Positions 35,048 through 43,332 of a stretch of DNA of 64,000 nucleotides are shown here, piece by piece. The notes beneath the pieces were generated by a model. It was not told the origin of the DNA. It made no database searches and worked only from the letters and a program-made list of their open reading frames with translations. Source of the stretch: Variovorax sp. 54 (GTDB taxonomy: Bacteria > Pseudomonadota > Gammaproteobacteria > Burkholderiales > Burkholderiaceae_C); contig NZ_PEFF01000001.1 of the NCBI RefSeq assembly GCF_002754375.1, positions 3,923,501-3,987,500 of the forward strand. The letters are read 5' to 3'. The translations under genes and the position numbers were made by a program. The stretch's first letter is position 1, and each line of letters starts with the position of its first letter.

Positions 35048-35686
35048 TCAGCGCGGTGTCGGTCGGTCGAGGAACAACAGGCGCACGGCCAGCCCCAGCA
35101 TCACGGCGGCGAGCAGGCCGCGCTGGAACTTCTCGGCGCCCGGGCGTTGCTGCAGCCAGCGGCCGACCTGCCCGCTGCAGGCGCCCAGCAGCGTGTTGAA
35201 CGCGAGCGCGGCCAGCGACAGCACCACGCCGAGCTGCACCAGTTGCAGCGGCACGCTGCCGTGCGACGGATCGACGAACTGCGGCAAAAAGACCATGAAG
35301 AACAGCAGTGCCTTCGGGTTCACGAGGTTGTTCAGCAGCGCCATGCGCACGATGCGGCCGAAGCCGGCCGGCTGCGCCTGCGCGCCGGGGCGGAAGCCGC
35401 CGCCGCTGCGCAGTGCCTGCACCGCGAGCCAGACCAGGTACAGCGCGCCCGCATAGCGCAGCATGTCGAAGGCCGGCGGCCACGCCGCGACCAATGCGGT
35501 GACGCCGGTGGCCGCGAACAGCGTATGGACCAGGTCGGCCGCCGAAATGCCGACCGCCGCCGCGAAGCCGCCGCGCGGGCCGTGCGCCACGCCGTGCGAC
35601 ATCACGAAGGCCATGTTCGGGCCGGGCGACAGGAACAGCGCCAGCACCGCGAGCAGGAAGAGCGAGAGGGTTGCGAGTCCGATCAT
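35048..35686 (-). CDS. LysE-family exporter (second of three)
   Basis: A 212-residue membrane protein with six predicted segments. It carries LSPGPNMAFVMSHGVAHGPRGG (first loop), ALLNNLVNPKALLFFMVFLPQFVD (central loop plus segment) and a positively charged C-terminus (RLLFLDRPTPR). This is the RhtB type of amino-acid exporter. It is 14 bp upstream of the second PhzF gene and 24 bp downstream of the DJ-1-like gene. The substrate is unknown, probably an amino acid or homoserine-lactone-like compound. Confidence 0.9.
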   Translation of the reverse strand: MIGLATLSLFLLAVLALFLSPGPNMAFVMSHGVAHGPRGGFAAAVGISAADLVHTLFAATGVTALVAAWPPAFDMLRYAGALYLVWLAVQALRSGGGFRPGAQAQPAGFGRIVRMALLNNLVNPKALLFFMVFLPQFVDPSHGSVPLQLVQLGVVLSLAALAFNTLLGACSGQVGRWLQQRPGAEKFQRGLLAAVMLGLAVRLLFLDRPTPR

Positions 35687-35710
35687 GTCTGTGTTCCGTG
35701 GGTCAGTGGA

Positions 35711-36334
35711 TCAGGCCGTGGCCGCTTGCTGCGTCTGCAGGTACGGCTCGATGTTGCGCAGCGCGCGCGCCACGTAGTCTTCTTTCTCGCCGACCGGCGC
35801 GACGTAGTGAAGCGCGCTCTTCGCAGTTTCGAGGCCTTCGGTGCGCGCGATGAGCCACGCCGCGAGGTAGGGCGCCGAGAAGCAGCCGCCCGCTGTGGCC
35901 ACGTTGCCCTGTGCAAAGAAGGGCTGGTTGAGCACCTCGATGCCGGCCTCCTGCACCCAGGGCTTGGTCGTGAGGTCGGTGCACGCGGGCACGGTGCCCA
36001 GCAGGCCGAGCTTGGCGAGCAGCAGCGTGCCCGAGCATTGCGCGCCGATGAGCTGGCGCGACGGGTCGAGCCCGCGCAGCACGCCCATCAAGCCCGCGTC
36101 GGCGGCGATCTCGCGCGTGCGGATGCCGCTGCCGACGATCACTGCACCCGCCTCGCAAGCCGATTCGAGCGTCGAACTTGCATGCACCGTGACGCCGTTC
36201 ATCGAGGTCACGGTGGCGCTGGGCGAGGCCAGCGTCACGCGCCAGCCCGGCTTCTTCACGCGGTTGAGCACACCGAGCGCGACCAGCGAGTCGAGCTCGT
36301 TGAAGCCGTCGAAGGTGAGGATGGCGATGTGCAT
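35711..36334 (-). CDS. DJ-1/PfpI-family protein
   Basis: A 207-residue class-I-glutamine-amidotransferase-like protein. It begins with IAILTFDGFNELDSLVALGVLNRV, typical of the DJ-1/PfpI and AraC-sensor type, and the nucleophile elbow reads GAQCSGTLLLAKLGLL with the conserved cysteine. No DNA-binding domain follows, so it is a free-standing enzyme or chaperone-like protein. Relatives include isonitrile hydratases, deglycase-like enzymes and proteases. It sits 14 bp downstream of the aminotransferase gene in the long minus-strand run. Confidence 0.86.
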   Translation of the reverse strand: MHIAILTFDGFNELDSLVALGVLNRVKKPGWRVTLASPSATVTSMNGVTVHASSTLESACEAGAVIVGSGIRTREIAADAGLMGVLRGLDPSRQLIGAQCSGTLLLAKLGLLGTVPACTDLTTKPWVQEAGIEVLNQPFFAQGNVATAGGCFSAPYLAAWLIARTEGLETAKSALHYVAPVGEKEDYVARALRNIEPYLQTQQAATA

Positions 36335-36348
36335 GGTCGTGGGCCGGT

Positions 36349-37536
36349 TCAGGCGTGGGCGGGGGCGAGCAGCGCCAGCTCTTCGCGCAGCGTGAGTGCG
36401 AGCGCTGCGATGGCGGTGTCGATCTCTTTGACGCTGGCTGTCACGAAGGACAGGCGCAGCGTGCGCGGATCGCCCTCGCCCGCGTAGAACGGCGCGCCGG
36501 GCACGAAGGCCACGTTGCGCTCGACCGCCTTGGGCAGCAGGGTCACGGTGTCGATGCCCTCGGGCAGGCGCGCCCACAGGAACATGCCGCCCTTGGGGGC
36601 GTTGAACTTCACGTCCAGGCCGGCCATCTCGCGCGTGAGCGCGGCCATCATGGCGTCGCGCTGGCGCTTGTACAGCGCGCGGATGGTGGGCACGTGGCGG
36701 TCGAGGAAACCGTCTCGCATCACGGCCGAGACCATGCGCTGTGTGAAGATCGGCGTGTGCAGGTCGACCGCCTGCTTGGCCTGCAGCAGCTTGGGGAAGA
36801 TGGCCTTCGGCGCCACCAGGAAGCCCAGGCGCAGGCCCGGGGCCAGCACCTTCGAGAACGAGCCCAGGTAGATCACGCCCTCGGGATTGCGCGCGGCCAG
36901 CGGCAGCGGCGGGGCTTCGTCGAACCAGAGCTCGCCGTAGGGGTTGTCTTCGACGATCGGCAGGTTCGCGGCAGCGGCTGCAGTCGACACGGCGGCGCGG
37001 CGCGCCTCGGTCATGGTGCGGCCGGTGGGGTTCTGGAAGTTGGGCAGCAGGTAGACGAAGCGCGCATCGGCGGCCTTGCTCACGAGGTCGTCGACGATCA
37101 CGCCGTCGTCGTCGCTGGCCACGCCCACGGGGTGCGGTTCCATCGGGCCGAAGGCCTGCAGCGCGCCCAGGTAGGTGGGCGTTTCGACCAGCACCTTGCT
37201 GCCCGGATCGATCAGCACCTTGGCCACGAGGTCGAGGCCCTGCTGCGAGCCGGTGGTGATGAGCACCTGCGAGGCATCGACGTCCCAGGGCAGCATGTCG
37301 GCCACGGCCTGGCGCAGCGGTGCGTAGCCTTCGCTGGCGGCGTACTGCAGCGCGGCCGCGCCGTCGTTGTGCAGCACTTCGGCGCAGGCGTCGGCGAACT
37401 CCTGGATCGGGAAGGTCTTTGGCGAGGGCAGGCCGCCGGCCAGGCTGATGATGCCGGGGCGCTCGGTGACCTTGAGGATTTCACGCAGCACCGAAGGATT
37501 CATCTTGGCGGCGCGGGCGGCGAGTTTCCAGTTCAT
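36349..37536 (-). CDS. PLP-dependent aminotransferase (2-aminoadipate aminotransferase/LysN type)
   Basis: A 395-residue fold-type I aminotransferase. It has ISLAGGLPSPKTFP near the N-terminus, LITTGSQQGLDLVAKVLIDPG, LLPNFQNPTGRTM (cofactor aspartate/asparagine region), VEDNPYGELWF and the PLP lysine in GSFSKVLAPGLRLGF. This pattern is that of the MocR/AAT-I group without a DNA-binding domain, such as 2-aminoadipate or multisubstrate aminotransferases. It should transaminate amino acids to 2-oxo acids with glutamate as product. It shares its fold with the aminotransferase domain of the divergent MocR regulator at the head of the run. Confidence 0.9.
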   Translation of the reverse strand: MNWKLAARAAKMNPSVLREILKVTERPGIISLAGGLPSPKTFPIQEFADACAEVLHNDGAAALQYAASEGYAPLRQAVADMLPWDVDASQVLITTGSQQGLDLVAKVLIDPGSKVLVETPTYLGALQAFGPMEPHPVGVASDDDGVIVDDLVSKAADARFVYLLPNFQNPTGRTMTEARRAAVSTAAAAANLPIVEDNPYGELWFDEAPPLPLAARNPEGVIYLGSFSKVLAPGLRLGFLVAPKAIFPKLLQAKQAVDLHTPIFTQRMVSAVMRDGFLDRHVPTIRALYKRQRDAMMAALTREMAGLDVKFNAPKGGMFLWARLPEGIDTVTLLPKAVERNVAFVPGAPFYAGEGDPRTLRLSFVTASVKEIDTAIAALALTLREELALLAPAHA

Positions 37537-37590
37537 GGGAGGCTTTCTTCTTTCTGGCGGATGAGAGGTGAGGTGAGTCTGAGTGTGGGG

Positions 37591-38004
37591 TCAGGGCGGC
37601 GGAATGTCGCCACGGTGCACGACATGGATTTTGTTGCCGTCCGGGTCGCGCAGGTAGGCGCCGTAATAGCCCTGCCCGTAGCGGGGGCGGGGACCGGGCG
37701 CGCCTTCGTCGCGGCCACCGCGGCGCAGGGCCGCCTCGTGGGCGGCGTGAACGGCCTGCGGCGAGGGCGCGCAGAACGCGACCATGCTGCCGTTGCCGGC
37801 GCTGGCGGGTTCGCCGTCCAGCGGGATGTACACGTAGAAGCGCGGCAGCGTCTGGCCCGGCACGATCCAGCAGGCGGCGTCGGGGCCGCCGTCGGGCGTC
37901 ACGGGGCGACGGATCAGGCCGAGCGGCGCGAGCACCGCGTCGTAGAAGACGGCGGCACGCGACAGGTCGGTGCAGCCGACGGTGACATGGCTGAACAGCG
38001 TCAT
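37591..38004 (-). CDS. VOC-family glyoxalase/bleomycin-resistance-like protein
   Basis: A 137-residue single VOC domain. FSHVTVGCTDLSRAAVFYDAVLAPLG carries the first metal histidine, and the C-terminal YLRDPDGNKIHVVHRG carries the motif DPDGNKI with the second possible ligand region. Such proteins bind antibiotics or carry out glyoxalase-type chemistry. It lies 54 bp after the aminotransferase start and 5 bp before the end of the EamA gene, in the same run. It is not a copy of the longer VOC gene at 31867-32562. Confidence 0.87.
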   Translation of the reverse strand: MTLFSHVTVGCTDLSRAAVFYDAVLAPLGLIRRPVTPDGGPDAACWIVPGQTLPRFYVYIPLDGEPASAGNGSMVAFCAPSPQAVHAAHEAALRRGGRDEGAPGPRPRYGQGYYGAYLRDPDGNKIHVVHRGDIPPP

Positions 38005-38009
38005 GGTCG

Positions 38010-38960
38010 TCAGCTCCTGGCCTGCGGCTCGGCGCCGCGCGGCACAGCGGGCGCCGTCGCCGGTTGCGACAGCCGCTTGCCCACCACCACCGTGGCGACC
38101 ACGGCGGCGGCGAAGCCCAGCGTCACCAGGTCGAGCGGTTCGCCCAGCAGCGGGATCGAGGCGAGGATCGACAAAAACGGCTGCAGCAGCTGCGTCTGGC
38201 TCACGCGCAGCGCGCCGCCCAGGGCCAGGCCGCGGTACCACGCGAAGAAGCCGATCCACATCGAGAACATGCCCACGTAGGTGAAGCCGACCCAGGCCGA
38301 GGCGGCCACGGGCTGCTGCGGCCAGAGGGCGATCGTGGCGGGCAGCGACACGGGCAGCGCCATCACGCAGACCCAGCAGATCACGCGCTCGGCACCGAGC
38401 GCGGGCGTGACCTGCGCGCCGTAGATGTAGCCGACCGAGGCCGCGATGACCGCGCCGACCAGCAGCAGGTCGGCCCATTCGAAACCGAAGCCGTGCCCGC
38501 TCTGCTGTGCGCGCAGCACCGAGAACACCACCACCAGCAGGCTGCCCGCGACGGCGCAGAGCCAGAAGCCCAGCCGCGCGCGCTGGTGCAGCACCCAGGC
38601 CGCGACCGCGGCCGTCACCAGCGGCAGCAGCGCCGTCACCACCGCCGCGTGGCTGGCTGTGACCACACGCAGCGCAAAGGCCAGCAGCAGCGGAAAGCCG
38701 ATCGCGTTGCCCAGCACCGCCATGCCCAGCGGCTTCCATTGGTGCGCCGCCGGGCGCGGCGAGCGCGTGACCAGCAGGAAGATGGCCGACAGCACGCCCG
38801 CCAGCGCCGCACGCCCGACCGTGACGAACCACGGCGACAGCTGCGGCGCGTCTTGTGTGCCCGTGGCCAGCCGCGTCATCGGCAGCGTGACGGCGAACAG
38901 CGCCACACCGACCATGCCAAGCCACATGCCCAGCGTTTCGTCCTTGATGGCGAGCTTCAT
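38010..38960 (-). CDS. EamA/DMT-family exporter
   Basis: A 316-residue inner-membrane protein with ten predicted membrane segments made of two EamA repeats. FVTVGRAALAGVLSAIFLL and the second-repeat sequence FLSILASIPLLGEPLDLVTLGFAAAVV, with the conserved proline and glutamate, mark the drug/metabolite transporter superfamily. It probably exports an amino-acid-related compound. Its ATG overlaps the stop of LysE3 (ATGA), so two exporters of different families are translationally coupled at the head of the run. Confidence 0.9.
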   Translation of the reverse strand: MKLAIKDETLGMWLGMVGVALFAVTLPMTRLATGTQDAPQLSPWFVTVGRAALAGVLSAIFLLVTRSPRPAAHQWKPLGMAVLGNAIGFPLLLAFALRVVTASHAAVVTALLPLVTAAVAAWVLHQRARLGFWLCAVAGSLLVVVFSVLRAQQSGHGFGFEWADLLLVGAVIAASVGYIYGAQVTPALGAERVICWVCVMALPVSLPATIALWPQQPVAASAWVGFTYVGMFSMWIGFFAWYRGLALGGALRVSQTQLLQPFLSILASIPLLGEPLDLVTLGFAAAVVATVVVGKRLSQPATAPAVPRGAEPQARS

Positions 38961-39556
38961 ACGCCCACCATCCACCAGGCCGTGAGCACGAGGATCAGGC
39001 CCATCGTGCGGTTGAACCACAAGAGGCGCGTGTCCTTGGCCAGCCACTCGCGCAACAGCGCGCCGACCAGCGCATAGGCGAAGTTGCTCGTGAAGGCGTA
39101 GGTCAGCATCACCGGCGCGACGATGGCGAAGCGCGCGAGCGCGTCGGGCTGGCCGGCGATCCAGCCGGCCACCAGCGTGAGCGCCAGCAGCCAGGCCTTG
39201 ATGTTCACGAACTGCAGCATCACGCCCTGCGTGAACCCGACCGAGAGGCTGGCGTTGTCGGCCTTGCCGAGCTGGGCGCTGCCGCTGAGCTTGTAGGCCA
39301 GCCACAGCAGGTAGGCGATGCCCAGGCCCTTGATCGCCAGGCGCAGCGGCGGCATGGCCACCACCAGCGCGCCGACGCCGGCCGCGCAGATGGCGAGCAG
39401 CAAGGTCCAGCCGACCGGCACCGCGACCACGAAGCGCATCGCGCGCGGCAGGCCGCCGTTGGCCGCCAGGGCGGTGGAGAGCGTGGTGTTGGGTCCGGGC
39501 GAGAAGCTCATCGCCGTGGCCAGCACCAGCAGCGCGGTGAATTCTTGCCAGTTCAT
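38957..39556 (-). CDS. LysE-family exporter (third), first gene of the run
   Basis: A 199-residue membrane protein with six predicted segments, with MSFSPGPNTTLSTALAANGG near the N-terminus and FVNIKAWLLALTLVAGW in the middle. It is a RhtB/LysE-type exporter (the ArgO/CysE-export-like subgroup of ~200 residues). The ATG at 39556 is the first supported start. It is divergent from the MocR regulator with 134 bp between, which contain CGGTACA repeats, so this gene probably carries the main promoter for the whole minus-strand run. Confidence 0.9.
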   Translation of the reverse strand: MNWQEFTALLVLATAMSFSPGPNTTLSTALAANGGLPRAMRFVVAVPVGWTLLLAICAAGVGALVVAMPPLRLAIKGLGIAYLLWLAYKLSGSAQLGKADNASLSVGFTQGVMLQFVNIKAWLLALTLVAGWIAGQPDALARFAIVAPVMLTYAFTSNFAYALVGALLREWLAKDTRLLWFNRTMGLILVLTAWWMVGV

Positions 39557-39590
39557 GTCACAGACTCTAAACTTGAGACCATTACAGTTC

Positions 39591-39644
39591 CGGTACAGAT
39601 GATCGAACAATATCTGAATCTGTATTGGTTATCTCTTCGGTACA
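39591..39644. promoter_or_regulatory. Candidate MocR binding region with two CGGTACA repeats
   Basis: CGGTACA occurs at 39591-39597 and 39638-39644, 47 bp apart, in the 134-bp space between the divergent LysE and MocR genes. The surrounding sequence is AT-richer than the flanking genes. Directly repeated GTAC-containing sites are a known feature of some MocR operators (PdxR, TauR, from memory). The match is short, so this is only a candidate. Confidence 0.4.
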
Positions 39645-39690
39645 CCCTTCGACACACCTGCCGTCGCAGCACCTTTTCACCCTGAACCGC

Positions 39691-41127
39691 ATGCTGACAC
39701 GAACCTCCACCCAGTCACTCACCAGCCAACTGGCCGACCGCCTGGCCGAACGCATCCGCACCCGCCTGCTGCCGCCCGGGGCCCGCCTGCCGTCGGTGCG
39801 CGAATGCGCGCGGCAGCAGGGCGTGAGCCCCTACACCGTGGTCGCGGCGTACGACCAGTTGCTGGCGCAGGGGCTGGTCGAGGCGCGTCGGCAGCGCGGC
39901 TTCTATGTGCGGGATTCGGCACCGGTACAGGACAGCCGCCCCGGCAATGGTGCGGACCCCGTCGGCATGCCGGCGGCGATGGCCGTGCAGATGCTGGCTT
40001 CGCGCGTGCCGGCCGATGCCAGCTCGCTGATCCGCAGCATGTTCCATCGCCCGAGCGACAAGCCGCAGCCGGGCATGGGCGTGTTTCCGCCGGACTGGAT
40101 GGCGTCGACCTTCATGCCCACGGCCGTGCGGCGCGTGACCAGTACAGCGGCGCTGCAGGAGCTGTCGCTCCAGTACGGCGAGCCCTCCGGCGACATGGCC
40201 CTGCGCCGCAGCCTGTCGCAGAAGCTGGTGGGCATCAACGTGCCGGCCACGCCCGACCAGATCGTCACCACCATCGGCGCCACCCACGCGCTGGACATCG
40301 TCAGCCGCACGCTGCTGCGCGCGGGCGATCCGGTGATGGTCGAGGAGCCCGGCTGGGCGCTGGAGTTCGCGCGGCTCGAGGCGCTGGGCATGCGCATCCT
40401 GCCGGTGCCGCGCCGCGCCGACGGGCCCGACCTCGACGTGATGGCGCAGTACTGCAAGCTGCACAGCCCCAAGCTCTTCGTCAGCGTGAGCGTGCTGCAC
40501 AACCCGACCGGCTACAGCCTCACGCCGGGCAGCGCGCACCGCGTGCTCAAGCTGGCCAATGAATACGACTTCCACATCGTCGAGGACGACACCTACAGCC
40601 ACCTCGCGCCCGAGCACGCCACGCGGCTCAGTGCGCTCGACGGGCTGCAGCGCACCATCTACGTCAGCGGCTTCGCGAAGATCCTGGCGCCCAACTGGCG
40701 CATCGGCTTCCTGGCCGCCTCGCCCGCGCTGAAGGAGCGGCTGCTCGAGACCAAGCTGCTGGCCACGCTGACCTCGCCCACGTTGTTCGAGCGGGCGCTG
40801 TCGTGGTGCATCGACCAGGGCCAGCTGCGCCGGCATTCGGAGCGCATCCGCATCCGGCTCGACGGCGCGCGCGCCCGCACGGTCAAGCTCGCGATGGCGC
40901 ACGGCTGTCGCTTCGCCTCGGAGCCCGCGGGGCTGTTCGGCTGGGTCGACACGGGCGTCGACACCGACGCGCTCACGCAGCGCATGCTCGACCAGGGCTA
41001 CCTGCTGGCGCCGGGCTCGCTGTTCCATGCGCGGCGCCCGCCGAGCACGATGATGCGGATCAACTTCGCGACCTCGCAGGACGCGAATTTCTGGAAAGTT
41101 TTCAGCCGCGTCAGGGACGAGCTCTGA
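39691..41127 (+). CDS. MocR-type GntR regulator with aminotransferase-like domain
   Basis: A 478-residue regulator. The N-terminal ~70 residues are a GntR winged helix (SLTSQLADRLAERIRTRLLPPGARLPSVRECARQQGVSPYTVVAAYDQL), followed by a fold-type I aminotransferase-like domain with GATHALDIVSRTLL, VLHNPTGYSLTP, VEDDTYSHL and the PLP lysine in VSGFAKILAPNWRIGF. The lysine is preserved, so PLP is probably bound and used as a sensor cofactor. The ATG at 39691 is the start of the GntR domain. It is divergent from the twelve-gene minus-strand run and most likely controls it in response to an amino acid, amine or PLP. Confidence 0.92.
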   Translation: MLTRTSTQSLTSQLADRLAERIRTRLLPPGARLPSVRECARQQGVSPYTVVAAYDQLLAQGLVEARRQRGFYVRDSAPVQDSRPGNGADPVGMPAAMAVQMLASRVPADASSLIRSMFHRPSDKPQPGMGVFPPDWMASTFMPTAVRRVTSTAALQELSLQYGEPSGDMALRRSLSQKLVGINVPATPDQIVTTIGATHALDIVSRTLLRAGDPVMVEEPGWALEFARLEALGMRILPVPRRADGPDLDVMAQYCKLHSPKLFVSVSVLHNPTGYSLTPGSAHRVLKLANEYDFHIVEDDTYSHLAPEHATRLSALDGLQRTIYVSGFAKILAPNWRIGFLAASPALKERLLETKLLATLTSPTLFERALSWCIDQGQLRRHSERIRIRLDGARARTVKLAMAHGCRFASEPAGLFGWVDTGVDTDALTQRMLDQGYLLAPGSLFHARRPPSTMMRINFATSQDANFWKVFSRVRDEL

Positions 41128-41191
41128 TTCGCTGGCAAAGGGCTTGGAGTAAGCTGGCAACACAAGAAAACCCAGCCAGGAGACCTCCCGC

Positions 41192-41983
41192 ATGAGCAAC
41201 GCCAGCAAACCCTTCGACTTCAGCCAGTTCGTCCCCGGATTCGACTTCCTGAAGAACCTCGCCGGCGGTGCCGCAGCTGGCTCCGGGTCGGTGCCCGGCA
41301 TCCCCAGCCTCGCCAGCTGGGTCGCGCCCACCATGAGCGTCGAAGAGGTCGACAAGCGCATCCAGGAATTGAAGACGGTCCAGTACTGGCTCGAACAGAA
41401 CGGCCACGCGCTCAAGGCGACCATCCAGGCGCTCGAGGTGCAGAAGATGACGCTGTCGACCCTGCGCGGCATGAACGTGCGGATGGAAGACATCGCCAGC
41501 GCGTTCACCAAGCAGGCCGCGGCCATGGCGCCAGCGCCTGCATCGGCCCCTGCCGCTCCGGCTCCCGCACCCCGGCCCGAACCGGAGGCCGTCGAGGAAG
41601 AGGAAGAAGAGTTCGACGAGGCCGAGGAAGAAGAAGCGGAAGAAGAAACCCCGGCGCCGACGAAGAAGTCGCGCGCCAAGACGGCCACGGCTGGCGCTGC
41701 CGGCGTCGACCCGATGCAATGGTGGGGCTCGCTCACCGAACAGTTCCAGCAGATCGCGAGCACGGCGCTGCAGGACGCGGCGCAGCTCAAGGTGCCGGCC
41801 ATGGCGCAGCCGCTGGCCGACGCCGTGGGGCAGGTCATCGGCAAGGCGACGGCGGCACGCAAGCCGGCCGCCAAGACCGCCGCTGCGAAAAAGGCCGCCC
41901 CCAAGAAAGCCGCGCCGGCACCCGCCGCGCGCAAGAAAACCACGTCCGCCGCCGCGCGCAAGCGAACCTCCGGCCGGCGCTGA
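41192..41983 (+). CDS. phaM: PhaM-like polyhydroxyalkanoate granule protein
   Basis: A 263-residue protein with the layout of Ralstonia PhaM, a granule-associated protein that activates PHA synthase and ties granules to the nucleoid. The N-terminal ~105 residues are conserved in the family (FDFLKNLAGG, VEEVDKRIQELKTVQYWLEQN, TLRGMNVRMEDIASAF). A glutamate-rich stretch spans about 134-152, a WWG helix follows at 177, and the C-terminus (213-263) is lysine/alanine-rich, histone-H1-like, and suited to DNA binding. AGGAGA precedes the ATG. No PHA synthase gene is in the window, so the assignment rests on architecture. Confidence 0.75.
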   Translation: MSNASKPFDFSQFVPGFDFLKNLAGGAAAGSGSVPGIPSLASWVAPTMSVEEVDKRIQELKTVQYWLEQNGHALKATIQALEVQKMTLSTLRGMNVRMEDIASAFTKQAAAMAPAPASAPAAPAPAPRPEPEAVEEEEEEFDEAEEEEAEEETPAPTKKSRAKTATAGAAGVDPMQWWGSLTEQFQQIASTALQDAAQLKVPAMAQPLADAVGQVIGKATAARKPAAKTAAAKKAAPKKAAPAPAARKKTTSAAARKRTSGRR

Positions 41984-42032
41984 CGTCTTACAGCCACCTT
42001 TCCAGACGACGACGCACGGGTCGGTACGCACC

Positions 42033-43313
42033 ATGAAACTGTTTCCCACCGGCCATGCCACCCACCCGCAATGGCGCATGGCCGCCGGCCTCGTGCTGGC
42101 CCAATTGCGCGCGCAGATGGCGCTGCCTGACTACGCGTCGAACCCGACGCTCGGGCTGCTCTACATCACCGACCACTACGCGAGCGAGGCGCAGGAGATC
42201 CTCGATCACCTGAGCGGCGAGCTGCCCGAAGTGACCGACTGGTCGGGCACGGTCGGCATCGGCGTGTCGGCCAACAACGCCGAGTACTTTGACGAGCCCG
42301 GCCTGAGCCTGATGCTGTGCGCGCTGCCGAGCGACCAGTACCGCGTGTTCTCGGGCGTGGCGCCGCTGGGCAGCTCCGAAATGAGCGGCTTCGAGGCGCA
42401 CACCGCGCTCGTGCACGCCGACCCCGCCACGCCCGACCTGGGCGAACTCATCGCCGAGATGGCGGGCCGCACCGACACCGGCTACCTGTTCGGCGGGCTC
42501 TCGTCCGGCCGCGGCGGGGCGCTCCAGTTCGCGGTCGGCGGCAACGGCAACATCCGCGGCCACGGCGCGGCGGGTGGTGTGTTCTCGGGCGGCCTGTCGG
42601 GCGTGGTGTTCGGCGAGGGCGTGCGGCTGGTGTCGCGCGTCACGCAAGGCTGCCAGCCGCTGCGCACCGGCGGCGCGCGCGAGCGCGAGATCACCGAGGC
42701 CGACGGCAACCTGCTGCTGTCGCTCGACGGCGAACCGGCGCTCGACGTGCTGCTGGCCGACCTGCAGGTGTCGCTCGACCGGCCGCAGGAAGCCATCGAC
42801 GCCGTGCGCAACACGCTGGTCGGCCTGGCCGACGCGGGCAGCGACGGCCTGCGCCGCACCGGCGACTTGGGCGCCGACGTGCTGGTGCGCCACATCATCG
42901 GCCTCGATCCGACGCGGCGCGGCATCGCGATTGCCGACAACGCCGAGGCCGGCATGCGGCTGAGTTTCTGCCGCCGCAACGCGCAGGCGGCACGCGCCGA
43001 CCTGATGCGCATCTGCGCCGAGATCCGCGAAGAGCTGGAGCCCGAAGAACAGACGCTGGCCACCGCGCGCGCCGTGGCGGCCGGCGAGGCGGAGGCCGCG
43101 CCGCATCCCGCGCGCCGCATCGCGGGCGCGGTGTACGTGAGCTGCTCGGGGCGCGGCGGTCCGCACTTCGGCGCACCGGGCGCCGAGCTGCAGATCGTGC
43201 GCCATGCGCTGGGCGACGTGCCGCTGGTCGGCTTCTTCGCCGCCGGCGAAATCGCACGCCACCACCTGTACGGCTACACCGGTGTGCTGACGGTGTTCAC
43301 CGCGCCGGACTGA
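42033..43313 (+). CDS. FIST-domain signal-sensing protein
   Basis: A 426-residue cytoplasmic protein with FIST N-terminal (residues about 30-230; DWSGTVGIGVSANNAEYFDEPGLS, TGYLFGGLSSGRG) and FIST C-terminal (about 240-410) domains. The C-terminal signature CSGRGGPHFGAPGAE, then GFFAAGEIARHHLYGYTGVLTVF is complete. FIST proteins are thought to bind small ligands such as amino acids and often pair with signalling modules, but no signalling gene is adjacent here. It is 49 bp after the PhaM-like gene and probably shares its transcript. The stop codon sits inside the hairpin at 43302-43323. Confidence 0.88.
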   Translation: MKLFPTGHATHPQWRMAAGLVLAQLRAQMALPDYASNPTLGLLYITDHYASEAQEILDHLSGELPEVTDWSGTVGIGVSANNAEYFDEPGLSLMLCALPSDQYRVFSGVAPLGSSEMSGFEAHTALVHADPATPDLGELIAEMAGRTDTGYLFGGLSSGRGGALQFAVGGNGNIRGHGAAGGVFSGGLSGVVFGEGVRLVSRVTQGCQPLRTGGAREREITEADGNLLLSLDGEPALDVLLADLQVSLDRPQEAIDAVRNTLVGLADAGSDGLRRTGDLGADVLVRHIIGLDPTRRGIAIADNAEAGMRLSFCRRNAQAARADLMRICAEIREELEPEEQTLATARAVAAGEAEAAPHPARRIAGAVYVSCSGRGGPHFGAPGAELQIVRHALGDVPLVGFFAAGEIARHHLYGYTGVLTVFTAPD

Positions 43314-43323
43314 GGTCCGGCGC
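43302..43323. terminator. Convergent hairpin spanning the FIST stop codon
   Basis: GCGCCGGAC-TGAG-GTCCGGCGC is a perfect 9-bp GC-rich stem with a 4-base loop that contains the FIST stop codon. It lies between the converging FIST and dadA genes, only 19 bp apart. There is no U-run on either side, so termination might need Rho or rely on the stem only. Confidence 0.45.
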
Positions 43324-43332
43324 CGGTTGCGT

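Noticed and set aside
31233..39556. Recent tandem duplication of the LysE, PhzF and VOC genes
   Set aside because: The copies share only family motifs and differ in length and most residues; they are old or independently recruited members.
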